Origin: an uncultured Ilyobacter sp.
Lineage (GTDB): Bacteria > Fusobacteriota > Fusobacteriia > Fusobacteriales > Fusobacteriaceae
NCBI RefSeq assembly: GCF_963668515.1
Contig: NZ_OY764866.1
Coordinates: 744,001-808,000 of the forward strand
Reading direction: 5' to 3'
Length of the DNA stretch: 64,000 nt
Translations under genes and position numbers: made by a program
The notes under the pieces: model-generated
Seen by the model: only the letters and a program-made list of their open reading frames with translations
Told to the model about the DNA's origin: nothing
Databases searched by the model: none
In this document: in pieces, positions 1 to 8,986 of the stretch
Position numbering within the stretch: the stretch's first letter is position 1
How the letters are laid out: each line of letters starts with the position of its first letter

Positions 1-326
1 AGCTGGCATTTGAAAAGGGCAAAAGAAATAATACCAAGGTTCTCATATTACTTCTAGATATAAATAAGTTTAAAAGTATAAATGATACCTATGGACACAA
101 GGCAGGAGACGAGTTTCTCATTATTATCCCAGATATAGGGGATATCTCAGATGTAAAAATTATAAAAGAGAGAATAAGAAAAGCAGTCACCCTAGATTAC
201 CATTATCAGAATAAAAAAATAAAAATTCTCTCTAGCATAGGAAGTGCTGTTTATCCTACAGACGAAACTGATTTTGACAAACTGACCCATTTTGCCGATG
301 AAGATATAGAAGACAAATTCAAGTAA
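1..326 (+). CDS. 3' end of a degenerate GGDEF-domain gene (cut by window edge)
   Basis: An open frame enters from the left edge (first full codon at base 3) and stops at 324-326. It reads like the middle and end of a diguanylate cyclase domain: DINKFKSINDTYGH matches the conserved metal/substrate-binding start of GGDEF domains. The usual stretch of about 25-30 residues between the GHxxGD and GGDEF motifs is absent; the two are collapsed into GHKAGDEF. The end reads FADEDIEDKFK instead of the usual ADxAMYxAKxxGRN. The RxGG part of the active site is therefore missing and cyclase activity is unlikely. It may be a decaying gene or a non-catalytic remnant; the N-terminus is outside the window. 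Confidence 0.7.
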   Translation, partial: LAFEKGKRNNTKVLILLLDINKFKSINDTYGHKAGDEFLIIIPDIGDISDVKIIKERIRKAVTLDYHYQNKKIKILSSIGSAVYPTDETDFDKLTHFADEDIEDKFK

Positions 327-356
327 CAGTAATTAAATTATAGCTATAGCCGACTA

Positions 357-391
357 TCAACCTCGAGACTCTTCTCGGGGTTGATTTTTTT
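357..391 (+). terminator. Rho-independent terminator after the GGDEF remnant
   Basis: A 12-bp stem (357-368 with 373-384, one G-U pair) and a 4-base loop are followed by a run of T to 391. It separates the GGDEF remnant from the zinc transporter operon. Confidence 0.85.
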
Positions 392-431
392 GTTTCCAAC
401 AGAAGAATCCCCTTTCACTTGGAAATTTACA

Positions 432-481
432 AGCAATTATAAAGGATGTTTTTAAATTGCTAGAATAAATCTATATATAAT
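432..481 (+). promoter_or_regulatory. Candidate znu promoter with an overlapping palindrome
   Basis: AGCAATTATAAA (432-443) and TTTTAAATTGCT (450-461) form an imperfect inverted repeat matching at 10 of 12 positions across a 6-base spacer. A perfect TATAAT lies at 476-481, 18 bases before the znuA start, and no good -35 hexamer is present at the right distance, so the palindrome covers the -35 region. A metal-responsive repressor such as a Zur/Fur, ArsR or DtxR-type protein could bind here. No regulator gene is adjacent and the exact motif is not one I recognise. Confidence 0.4.
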
Positions 482-498
482 ACAAGAGGAGGAAATAA

Positions 499-1371
499 AT
501 GAATAGATTTTTTATAACTATGTTAGTTACGCTGATTTTCACAGTTCTCTCCTTTGGAGAAAATATAAAAGTCATAGCCACAATATTTCCAAATTATGAC
601 TTTGCCAGAAATATAGGCAAAAACAGGGCGGAAGTTACCCTGCTTTTGCCACCTGGAGTAGAGGCTCATTCCTATGAGCCAACACCTAGGGATATGGTCA
701 GGATAACCACTTCTGATATTCTCCTCTATACAGGGGAAGATATGGAGCCCTGGGTCCACAGACTGAGTGGAAATCTCCCCTCCTCAGTGACCGTCTCTGA
801 CATCAGTCAAGGTATAGAGAAAATAAAAGATGGCGATCACAAAGACCCACATATATGGACAGATCCAGTCCTTGCAATGAAAATGGCAGATAATGTAGCC
901 GCAGCCTTTATAAAAGCTGATCCTAAAAATAGTGAATATTATATTGAAAATGTCAGGATTTACAAAAATAAGCTCTTTAAACTTCATCAGAAGATAGAAA
1001 GAGAACTGTCAGATATAGACAAAAGGGACGTTGTTTTTTCAGGTCATATGGTCTTTGGATATTTTGCCAAGAGATACAATCTGACCTTTACAACTCCTTA
1101 TAGGAGTTTTTCCCCTGATGCAGAGCCGACCCCCAGACGTATGGCAGAGCTCATTACAACCATAAAAAAGCGTGGAGATTCTTATATCTATTTTGAAGAG
1201 CTCATAGACCCCAAAAGTGCCAAGCTTATAGCCAGAGAAACCGGGGCAGAGATCCTCCTTCTCCACGGCGCTCATAATCTGTCCAAAGATGATTTGAAAT
1301 CTGGAAAAGATTATATAGATATAATGGAGGACAATCTTAAAAATCTGAAAAGAGGTCTGAAAAATGAATGA
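499..1371 (+). CDS. znuA: Zinc-type ABC transporter substrate-binding protein
   Basis: A 290-residue periplasmic or lipid-free secreted binding protein of cluster A-I (ZnuA/TroA/PsaA). An N-terminal hydrophobic signal spans about residues 4-20. Expected metal ligands are visible: His57 in PGVEAHSYEP, His118 in HIWTDP and His183 in SGHMVFGYF. The third ligand is His, as in zinc binders, where manganese binders usually have Glu. The His/Asp-rich loop of many ZnuA proteins is reduced to DGDHKD just before HIWTDP. A strong GAGGAGG-type ribosome site precedes ATG 499. Its end overlaps the ATPase gene by 8 bases. Zinc is the likely substrate; manganese or iron remain possible. Confidence 0.9.
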   Translation: MNRFFITMLVTLIFTVLSFGENIKVIATIFPNYDFARNIGKNRAEVTLLLPPGVEAHSYEPTPRDMVRITTSDILLYTGEDMEPWVHRLSGNLPSSVTVSDISQGIEKIKDGDHKDPHIWTDPVLAMKMADNVAAAFIKADPKNSEYYIENVRIYKNKLFKLHQKIERELSDIDKRDVVFSGHMVFGYFAKRYNLTFTTPYRSFSPDAEPTPRRMAELITTIKKRGDSYIYFEELIDPKSAKLIARETGAEILLLHGAHNLSKDDLKSGKDYIDIMEDNLKNLKRGLKNE

Positions 1372-2110
1372 TATTATCATCTCTGTGGATAAACTGAATA
1401 TTGACTATAATGGCATCAGGATTCTTGAAAATATATCTTTTGATGTCAATGCCGGCGACTATATAGGGATAGTGGGTCCAAACGGTTCTGGAAAAACTAC
1501 CCTTGTAAAAACCATGGTGGGAATACTGAAAAGCAGTATGGGAAGCATAAAATACCATGATGTGAGTCCTGGTGAGATAGGTTACCTTCCCCAGAAGAGT
1601 TTTAAGCTAGACAAGACTTTTCCTGGAAAAGTGAGGGAGGTAATAGCGTCTGGTCTCCTTGGAAAAAAAAGATTTCCAAGGTACCTTTCAAAAGAGGAGT
1701 GGAAAAATGTAGATGAACTGTTAAAAAAACTAAAGATAGAAAAACTTGCAGATAAATCCATAGGAAATCTTTCTGGTGGTCAGCAGCAAAGGGTGCTTTT
1801 AGCCAGGGCTTTGGTGTCAAAGCCCAAAATTTTGTTTTTAGACGAGCCTACATCTGCCCTAGACCCCAAGGTTAGAAATGAGTTTTATGAACTTTTGAAA
1901 GATATAAACTTGAGGGAGAATGTAACTATACTTTTTGTATCCCACGATGTAGGAGGAATAGGAAAACACACCTCAAAGATGCTTTATCTAGACAGATCAC
2001 TTGTTTTCTATGGAAACTATGATGAATTCTGCCAGTCAGATAAGATGACGGCTTACTTTGGTCCAATCTCACAACATCAATTTTGCTGGAGGCATACCCA
2101 TGATCATTAA
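1364..2110 (+). CDS. znuC: Zinc-type ABC transporter ATP-binding protein
   Basis: A 248-residue ABC ATPase that powers metal import at the inner membrane. Walker A is GPNGSGKTT (residues 38-46), the signature is LSGGQQQRV (around 136), Walker B is ILFLDEPTSALD (around 156) and the H-loop is SHD. The C-terminus ends in a histidine-rich tail (HQFCWRHTHDH), which could bind metal and may tune activity; that role is inference. It overlaps the binding-protein gene upstream by 8 bases and the permease gene downstream by 11 bases, so all three are probably translationally coupled. Confidence 0.93.
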   Translation: MNDIIISVDKLNIDYNGIRILENISFDVNAGDYIGIVGPNGSGKTTLVKTMVGILKSSMGSIKYHDVSPGEIGYLPQKSFKLDKTFPGKVREVIASGLLGKKRFPRYLSKEEWKNVDELLKKLKIEKLADKSIGNLSGGQQQRVLLARALVSKPKILFLDEPTSALDPKVRNEFYELLKDINLRENVTILFVSHDVGGIGKHTSKMLYLDRSLVFYGNYDEFCQSDKMTAYFGPISQHQFCWRHTHDH

Positions 2111-2924
2111 TGAAATAGCACAGGCATTAAGTTTCTCATTTATAAAGAGGGCAATATTGTCAGGGATATTTATATCCTTGTCATGCTCTTTTTTAGGACC
2201 TTTTTTGGTTCTCAAAAATCTTTCTCTTATAGGGGACGGACTGGCCCACGTGGCCTTTGCCACAGTAGCTCTAGGGATAATGTTTTCCCTATCCCCCATA
2301 CTGGTTTCTGTTCCCTTAGTTATACTTGCTTCCTCCCTTATACTAAAATTAAATGAAAAGGCAAATATCGACGGAGATGCAGCCATCGGTCTGGTTTCCT
2401 CCCTCGCAGTAGCTCTAGGGGTACTAATAGCCAGCCTCTCAAAGGGATTTAACGTGGACTTGTTTAGCTTTCTTTTCGGTAACATCCTAATTATAACAGA
2501 AGGAGAAATAATCATGTCTGGGATACTCTGTGTTACTGTTGTCGCAGGAGTCATCCTATTTTATCCGGATCTTTTTACAATAACCTATGATGAGGAGTTT
2601 GCAGTGTCACAGGGATTAAATGTCAGACTTTTAAACCAGCTCCTTATAATACTTACATCTGTCACAATAGCCTTGGGAATAAGGATCGTAGGCACCATGC
2701 TTATATCCTCACTGATCATATTTCCAGCAGTTACTGCACTGCAGATATCTAGTGGATTCAAGAGCACCCTTGCTTTTTCAGCTCTTTTTTCCTCTACATC
2801 GGTGGTTTTAGGAATTTTTGTCTCTTATATACTGGATATTCCAACAGGAGCTACCATAGTGATCATAAACTCTATCTACTTTATAGGGGCCTTTACTTTT
2901 AAAAAACTTGTGTTAAAAAGATAA
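2100..2924 (+). CDS. znuB: Zinc-type ABC transporter permease
   Basis: A 274-residue membrane protein of the ABC-3 family, with about eight hydrophobic segments and the conserved DGLAHVAFATVALG and GLNVRLLN stretches typical of ZnuB/TroC/MntB permeases. The frame stays open back to 2058, but I chose ATG 2100 because GGAGG at 2088-2092 sits 7 bases before it and the resulting protein starts just ahead of the first membrane span. It completes the importer with the two preceding genes. Confidence 0.9.
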   Translation: MIINEIAQALSFSFIKRAILSGIFISLSCSFLGPFLVLKNLSLIGDGLAHVAFATVALGIMFSLSPILVSVPLVILASSLILKLNEKANIDGDAAIGLVSSLAVALGVLIASLSKGFNVDLFSFLFGNILIITEGEIIMSGILCVTVVAGVILFYPDLFTITYDEEFAVSQGLNVRLLNQLLIILTSVTIALGIRIVGTMLISSLIIFPAVTALQISSGFKSTLAFSALFSSTSVVLGIFVSYILDIPTGATIVIINSIYFIGAFTFKKLVLKR

Positions 2925-2969
2925 ACGGGATTTTTTACTGCCATATTATCCCCAAGGAAGTGAACTGTT

Positions 2970-4253
2970 ATGATAAAAAAAACAATCACCTTGATAATAC
3001 TCATTCTCTTCGTCGGATGTGGAGAAAAAACACAGGATGAGGCTCCCCCTAAAGAGATCAAACCCGTAAAAACAGCTCTTATAAAAAATATCGAGATGTA
3101 CAAAAGAGTGGTGGACAATTCTGACATAGAGCCTATTTCCCAGGTAGAACAAATCACAGAAAAAGGCGGGGAGATAATAGAGATAAACTTAAATAATGGA
3201 GATAGGGTAGAAAAAGACCAGGTCATATTAACTATAGAAAATGAAACTGTCTCTTCGAGGTATTTCAGAGCCAAAGCAGATATGAAAAACAAGAAATCTC
3301 AGATGGAAAAAACAGTAAAATTTGCAAAGGATGAGATACTCAAAAATTATGAAGAAGCAAAATCTGCCTATATTTCAGCAACAGGAGACCTTGATGCAGC
3401 AGAAAAAAGTTTCAGCGAGAAAAAAATCACTTTTGCAGGAAATGAAAAACTTTATAAAGAAAGACTTATCTCTGAAAAAGAGTACAGAGAAATCATAAGT
3501 TCCTTTGAACAGGCAAAAGTAAGATTCGAATCTTTAAAAAACGGCGGAGTCAAGGAAAAAAAAGCTACCTATCTTCTCTATAAGAAATATAAAGATGATG
3601 AAAGCTGGAAATATAACATCTCAATGGCAAAAGCCGACTACCAGTTGGCCTTAGCTGAATTTAATGCGGCAAAAAAAGACTATGAAGACCTCGGTGTAAA
3701 GGCTAAAATATCGGGAGTTATCACAGATATGGATTTAGACCTTTATCAGTATATCGACGAAAAGAAATTTCTTTTTAGCATCATTGACGACTCTATCATG
3801 AAGGTGGAAATGGGAGTCCCCGGAGAAGATATCTCTGATATTTCTTCTGAGAAAAAAATAGATGTGTTTATCCCGGATATTTCAAAGATAATAGAAGGAA
3901 AAATCTACGAGATAAATCCCTCTGCCAATCCCACGACAAAAAAATTCACAGTAAAAATATCCCTAGATAACAGCGGTGGCTTTCTGAAAAAGGGTATGTA
4001 CTCAGAAGTAAGGTTAGAGTCAAACCCTAAAAATGTTCCTGCAGTTCCAAAGGAAGCTGTCATGATAAAAGACCTCTTAAGCTATATCGCCATAGCGGAG
4101 AATAAAGAGGCAAAGGTGATCCAGATAAAAACCGGAATGGAATCTGACACTTTTTATGAAGTTATCTCCTCTGAAGTATCTTCTGGAGATAAAGTCATCA
4201 TACAGGGACAGTACCTTTTAGAAAACGGAGACAGCATCAAGGAGGTTGAATAG
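2970..4253 (+). CDS. RND efflux periplasmic adaptor lipoprotein
   Basis: A 427-residue membrane-fusion protein. The N-terminus is a lipoprotein signal with Cys17 in LFVGC, so it should be lipid-anchored in the periplasm. A biotinyl-lipoyl-like half (GGEIIEINLNNGDRVEKDQVILTIE, in pieces, near residues 65-90) is followed by a long Lys/Glu/Ala-rich coiled-coil hairpin (about 100-240), then the second lipoyl half and the beta-barrel domain. It lies directly before the RND pump gene, whose start it nearly touches. No TolC-like outer-membrane channel gene is in the window, so a distant one is probably used. The substrate cannot be told. Confidence 0.88.
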   Translation: MIKKTITLIILILFVGCGEKTQDEAPPKEIKPVKTALIKNIEMYKRVVDNSDIEPISQVEQITEKGGEIIEINLNNGDRVEKDQVILTIENETVSSRYFRAKADMKNKKSQMEKTVKFAKDEILKNYEEAKSAYISATGDLDAAEKSFSEKKITFAGNEKLYKERLISEKEYREIISSFEQAKVRFESLKNGGVKEKKATYLLYKKYKDDESWKYNISMAKADYQLALAEFNAAKKDYEDLGVKAKISGVITDMDLDLYQYIDEKKFLFSIIDDSIMKVEMGVPGEDISDISSEKKIDVFIPDISKIIEGKIYEINPSANPTTKKFTVKISLDNSGGFLKKGMYSEVRLESNPKNVPAVPKEAVMIKDLLSYIAIAENKEAKVIQIKTGMESDTFYEVISSEVSSGDKVIIQGQYLLENGDSIKEVE

Positions 4254-4254
4254 C

Positions 4255-7200
4255 ATGAGAGATATTCCATTAATTGCTATAAAAAAACCTGCAACTACCC
4301 TTATGCTTATCGTAACAATGATAATCGTTGGGCTCCTTAGCCTTTCACAGATGCCTGTGGCCCTGCTGCCAAATTTTAATATCCCTGTTGCTACAGTTGT
4401 GACAACCTGGCCCGGGGCATCTCCTGAAGATATGGACAAGCTTGTCACAAGAAAATTAGAAGATGCCGTATCCCTCGTAGAGGGGATAAAGGACTTTTAC
4501 TCTTACTCCAGTCAGGAGCTTTCACAGATAGTTATCGAATTTGACTACGGAACCAATTCCGATGACAAGGTAGACCTCATACAGACAGAGGTAAACAAGA
4601 TAAGGAGTGAACTTCCTGACGATATAAATGAGCCGGTCACAGACAAAATTGATATAGGGGCTGAGACCTCTATACTGGTGGATTATATAGGGGATGATAT
4701 CACCTCCCTGAGATCCACTGCAGAAAACCTCATAAAACCCAGGTTTCAAAGGGTAAAAGGAGTAGGTGACGTAACAGTTAGGGGGGGACTGGAAAAAGAG
4801 GTACTTGTGGAGCTAAATCCCTACAAACTAGATTCATACAATTTAAATGCAGTGGATATATTCAACATAATAAAACAGTCAAATATAAATATTCCCATAG
4901 GAGAGATCAAATCCGGCGAAAAAAGCTACCTTGTAAAAATAGAGGGAGAACTAGAAAGCGTTTCCCAGATAGAAAACGTAGTTATCTCAAATATAAGCTC
5001 GAAAATACTTAGACTTAAAGATGTGGCCTCTGTCACTCTTACCCACAAAGACCGGGATTCATTTTACCGGGTAAACGGTCAGCCTGCAGTTTCTGTCATG
5101 GTAAATAAAGCTGAAGACGGAAACATAGTTGATATTGCAGACAGAATAAAGGCAGATATAGAAGAACTCGCCCCATACCTCCCTGCAAAAACATACCTTT
5201 CAGTGGGCTATGATGCATCAAAATTTATAAATCAGTCTATCAATACTGTAAAAAACAACGCCATCACGGGACTTGTACTGGCCTCTATAATTTTATTTAT
5301 ATTCCTGAAAAGTTTCAGAGCCACTTCAATAATTGCTCTGGCTATACCATCTTCCATTATTTTCACCTTTGCTTTTATGGATATGAAGGGAATATCTCTC
5401 AATGTAATATCCTTAATGGGTCTCTCCCTCGGAGTGGGGATGCTCGTAGACAATTCAGTCGTTGTCCTAGACAATATCTACAGACATTATAAAGAACTAA
5501 AAAAGAACCCTTCAGAGGCCGCAGGTGAAGGTGCTAGAGAGATTGCCATGCCAATTTTGGCTTCTACAGCTACTACAGTGGCAGTATTTATACCAATCGT
5601 CCTTAGAGAGGGGATTGCAAAAGAGATATTCAGCGATATGTCCTACACCATCTCATTCTCTCTTTTGGCCTCCCTTATAGTTGCTCTCACCTTTGTTCCT
5701 ATGATATCTAGCAAGATACTAGAAAAAGAGGAGAAACACAGTGAGGACGGGAAATTATTAAAAAAAATAAGAATAATATATATGAAGCTTTTAAACTTGG
5801 CACTGATTCACAGGTGGAAAACGCTGCTAATAACAATTATACTCTTTGTTATCTCACTTTTTATAGCAGGAACCATCGGCGGAGAATTTATGCCTGAGCA
5901 GGATGAAAGTCAGTATACAATAATAGCGGAACTTCCCTCTGGGATGGAGATTTCCATGGCAGAACGTATATCACAGCTTCTAGAAAACAGGGTGGTAAAA
6001 GAAAAAGAAAATGATGAAATGGTCAGATACAGTACCACTGGAAACCCCAGTCAGATAGCCATCAACGTCGAACTTAAAAAGAAAAAAGAGAGAAACCGTG
6101 ATGTTTTTACCATAGTAGATTCCCTCAGAAGTGATCTGTCAAAAATCCCAGATATAAAACTAAATCTCACTACGGTTTTTAGGGGGCCACAAACCTCAGA
6201 AAGAGATTTCCAGTTTGAGATATATTCGTCAAATTATCTTCAGATGGAATCCATCACTAAAAAACTATTTGAGGTTATGAAAAATAAACGTGGACTGGTT
6301 GACTTTAAATCATCTATAGAAGGGGGAGGTCCTCAGGCGAAAATAATCATAAACAGAGACAAGGCACAGTCTTATGGTCTAAGAGTCACTGAGATAGCCC
6401 AGGCCTTGAGTTATCAGATACTAGGAGATGACCCCATCACAATAAAGACTGATAATGAAGAGGTCGATGTCACTGTCAAATTAGCAGAAGAGTTTCGAAA
6501 GTCCATAGACAGATTTTTAGATTCCAAAATAAAAACTCCTGCAGGAATTTCTGTAAAAATAAGAGATATAGCAGATATAAAAATCCAAGAGGGTTCATCC
6601 CAGGTGGAAAGAAAAAACAAGATAAGAAAAGTAACAATTTCTGCCAACCTAGCAGAGGACTATACCCTAAAAGAAGCTCAAATTTACATGGCTGAGGAGT
6701 TTAAAAAACTCAAGCCTCCAAAGACAGTATCCTATGGATTCGGTGGTGAGGGCCAGCAGTTAAATGAGGCTATGACAGACCTGAATATAGCCCTTGTGCT
6801 CTCCATCTTTGTAGTTTATTTTATCCTGGTATCCCAGTTTGAATCTTTCGTTCTACCCTTTATCATAGTAGGGGCCATCCCTCTTTCTGTAATCGGCGTA
6901 TTTTTCGGTCTTTTTATTACAGGAAGAAAGTTGGATATCATGGTGATGGTAGGAATAATAATGCTTGTAGGAATAGTTGTAAATAATGCCATTGTACTCA
7001 TAGACTATATCAATCTTTTGAGATTGAGGGGGGCCAATATAGAGGAGGCACTTATCGAAGCCGGTGAAACCAGGCTGAGACCCATTGTCATGACCACTCT
7101 CACCACAGTTTTTGGTATGATACCTCTTGCTATAAGCAGGGGAGAGGGGGCCGAGATGTACAACGGCATGGCAATCGCAGTTATTTTTGGTCTTTCACTT

Positions 7201-7287
7201 TCTACTCTTCTCACTCTTATAATTATACCTATACTTTATTCCTTCATAGAAAACGTGAGGGTTAAATTAAAAAGAGACAGAAATTAA
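4255..7287 (+). CDS. RND family efflux transporter (AcrB-like)
   Basis: A 1010-residue inner-membrane proton-driven pump with the RND layout: TM1 at about 14-32, a large periplasmic loop, a TM2-6 cluster, a second loop, and TM8-12. In TM4 the motif GMLVDNSVVVLDN keeps the first relay Asp (around residue 400) while the second is Asn. In TM10 GIVVNNAIVLIDY has Asn where AcrB has the key Lys. Such changes occur in non-AcrB branches of the family. ATG 4255 is chosen because GGAGG at 4241-4245 is 9 bases before it; the in-frame TTG at 4246 abuts the ribosome site. The pair forms an exporter for drugs, detergents or lipids; substrate unknown. Confidence 0.92.
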   Translation: MRDIPLIAIKKPATTLMLIVTMIIVGLLSLSQMPVALLPNFNIPVATVVTTWPGASPEDMDKLVTRKLEDAVSLVEGIKDFYSYSSQELSQIVIEFDYGTNSDDKVDLIQTEVNKIRSELPDDINEPVTDKIDIGAETSILVDYIGDDITSLRSTAENLIKPRFQRVKGVGDVTVRGGLEKEVLVELNPYKLDSYNLNAVDIFNIIKQSNINIPIGEIKSGEKSYLVKIEGELESVSQIENVVISNISSKILRLKDVASVTLTHKDRDSFYRVNGQPAVSVMVNKAEDGNIVDIADRIKADIEELAPYLPAKTYLSVGYDASKFINQSINTVKNNAITGLVLASIILFIFLKSFRATSIIALAIPSSIIFTFAFMDMKGISLNVISLMGLSLGVGMLVDNSVVVLDNIYRHYKELKKNPSEAAGEGAREIAMPILASTATTVAVFIPIVLREGIAKEIFSDMSYTISFSLLASLIVALTFVPMISSKILEKEEKHSEDGKLLKKIRIIYMKLLNLALIHRWKTLLITIILFVISLFIAGTIGGEFMPEQDESQYTIIAELPSGMEISMAERISQLLENRVVKEKENDEMVRYSTTGNPSQIAINVELKKKKERNRDVFTIVDSLRSDLSKIPDIKLNLTTVFRGPQTSERDFQFEIYSSNYLQMESITKKLFEVMKNKRGLVDFKSSIEGGGPQAKIIINRDKAQSYGLRVTEIAQALSYQILGDDPITIKTDNEEVDVTVKLAEEFRKSIDRFLDSKIKTPAGISVKIRDIADIKIQEGSSQVERKNKIRKVTISANLAEDYTLKEAQIYMAEEFKKLKPPKTVSYGFGGEGQQLNEAMTDLNIALVLSIFVVYFILVSQFESFVLPFIIVGAIPLSVIGVFFGLFITGRKLDIMVMVGIIMLVGIVVNNAIVLIDYINLLRLRGANIEEALIEAGETRLRPIVMTTLTTVFGMIPLAISRGEGAEMYNGMAIAVIFGLSLSTLLTLIIIPILYSFIENVRVKLKRDRN

Positions 7288-7304
7288 GTTTTCTGTCTCT
7301 TTTT
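7269..7304. terminator. Bidirectional terminator between convergent genes
   Basis: A 15-bp perfect stem (7269-7283 with 7290-7304) with A-rich and T-rich ends serves both strands. It includes the RND stop codon and lies before the end of the convergent diguanylate cyclase gene. Confidence 0.85.
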
Positions 7305-7335
7305 GTTATAAATTTTAAATTACAGTCTCAGTAAT

Positions 7336-8958
7336 TTATTTCTTCAACTTTATATTTTTAGACACAATATCCTGGTATCCCACCACACGGTTTCTCCCAT
7401 TTTCTTTTCCCATATACATGGCTTCATCTGCCTCTTCCACCGCCTTTTCCAGGGATTTTCCCACATTCAGTTTTGATACTCCTATTGTCACAGTTATATT
7501 CAGAGACTGGTTATGATAGTAAAAAATCTCACTTTCCACCGTCTTTCTTATTTTCTCTGCAGCAAGAAGGGCACCCTTGTAGTCTGTCTCAGGAAGGAGT
7601 ACAAGAAACTCCTCTCCTCCCCATCTACCCACTATATCACTGAGACGGATATTCTTTGTGACAACTCTTACAAAAGATCTTAAAACAAAATCTCCGCAAG
7701 CGTGCCCGTAAGTATCATTGAATTTTTTAAAGTGATCTATGTCCATCATAATTATACAGGCATCTATATCATACCGTTTCATTCTGTCTAATTCCAAATT
7801 TGCTATTTTAGTGAAACCTTTTCTGTTATAAGCACCGGTCAAAAAGTCTTTTTCGACCTCCTTATCACTTTTTCTAAGCATCACCTGTAGTTTTTCTATG
7901 GTCTGCTGACTGTCCTTTACCACAGCCTTACGCGTTGACACTCCGTATAAAAATATCAGAGATATAAACCATAAAGCGATGAAAACCATATTGCTTCTAA
8001 TGATTTCAGAGTTCAGCTTCAGTATATCAGTGACATAGTATACTTTCCACGGAGCAGAGTTACACTGTTCATAATAGATATAATACTTCCCTATTTTCTC
8101 TATGTCACAGGGCTCCATATCTGAAAGCTTGTATCTCTTTTCATAAATTTTTTTTGGGAGACTATCATAAAACTTTGACACCTCTTTATTTTCAATATTT
8201 TTTGTTGAAAGTGCATTGCCTTTATCATCCACCAGAAAAAATTCCATTATGAGGCTAGAATCTTTTTTTTTTACAAAAAAATTACTTTTTAGTCCCAGTG
8301 TTATTATCCCCTTTAGTGTACTCCCGTCGTATATGGGAGCTCCTGTGGTAATGATCGGATCATCCCCTAGTGGGTCTTTATAAATACCGCTCCAGAAGGA
8401 ACCTGTTTCCCTCTTTTGACTTTTCGTCGAAAGCTCTTTTTTTACAAAATCCAGTTTATATATATCCCTCACAGAGGAATATTTATCCCTTGGTATTTGA
8501 GGAAAAATATTTATAAAACCCTTGCCAGAGACATAATATATATGGGCAATATCCGGCATGACTTTTGATACATTTTTGTAGCTGGCGGCAACAATCTCTG
8601 ACATATCAAGCTCTTTTTTCATAGACCAATCAGAGCTTATTCTATTTATCCCGGCTACCATTCTGTCTGCATCATCTGTGAATATATATATATCATCTTT
8701 AGGTAGATATTTAAAGTCAAGATTATTATTTCCGACTCTCACATTCTTCTCATAATAGGTAGTTCCGGAAGTTTTAAGAATATTGAGAAGTTCATTTACT
8801 GCAGATATATTTTTGTCCATATAATAATAATTTTCATCTGACTGTTTTTTAAATTTGTCTATAGATTTTATCATCTCAAATCTGTAGTTGACTCCGAAAA
8901 TTATAATTAAACAGACTACAACCGTGCTCCTAAAGAACTTTCTCCAAAATTTTCCCAT
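7336..8958 (-). CDS. Membrane-bound diguanylate cyclase with extracytoplasmic sensor
   Basis: A 540-residue GGDEF protein predicted to make cyclic di-GMP from GTP. TM1 lies near residues 10-28 and TM2 near 325-345 (SNMVFIALWFISLIFLYG), framing a periplasmic sensor of about 300 residues that looks like a dCACHE-type domain. A short linker helix leads to a complete GGDEF domain: DIDHFKKFNDTYGHACGD and RWGGEEF (around residue 445). RLSD five residues before GGEEF is an intact RxxD inhibitory site, so product feedback is expected. A GGAGG site precedes ATG 8958. It follows the siroheme gene by 28 bases on the same strand and may be cotranscribed with it. Confidence 0.9.
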   Translation of the reverse strand: MGKFWRKFFRSTVVVCLIIIFGVNYRFEMIKSIDKFKKQSDENYYYMDKNISAVNELLNILKTSGTTYYEKNVRVGNNNLDFKYLPKDDIYIFTDDADRMVAGINRISSDWSMKKELDMSEIVAASYKNVSKVMPDIAHIYYVSGKGFINIFPQIPRDKYSSVRDIYKLDFVKKELSTKSQKRETGSFWSGIYKDPLGDDPIITTGAPIYDGSTLKGIITLGLKSNFFVKKKDSSLIMEFFLVDDKGNALSTKNIENKEVSKFYDSLPKKIYEKRYKLSDMEPCDIEKIGKYYIYYEQCNSAPWKVYYVTDILKLNSEIIRSNMVFIALWFISLIFLYGVSTRKAVVKDSQQTIEKLQVMLRKSDKEVEKDFLTGAYNRKGFTKIANLELDRMKRYDIDACIIMMDIDHFKKFNDTYGHACGDFVLRSFVRVVTKNIRLSDIVGRWGGEEFLVLLPETDYKGALLAAEKIRKTVESEIFYYHNQSLNITVTIGVSKLNVGKSLEKAVEEADEAMYMGKENGRNRVVGYQDIVSKNIKLKK

Positions 8959-8986
8959 TCTAGACTACCTCCGATCTGGTAAATGG

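Noticed and set aside
2069..2554. A 161-codon minus-strand ORF opposite znuB
   Set aside because: It lies wholly inside the permease gene on the other strand, has no ribosome site and is explained by codon bias of the real gene.
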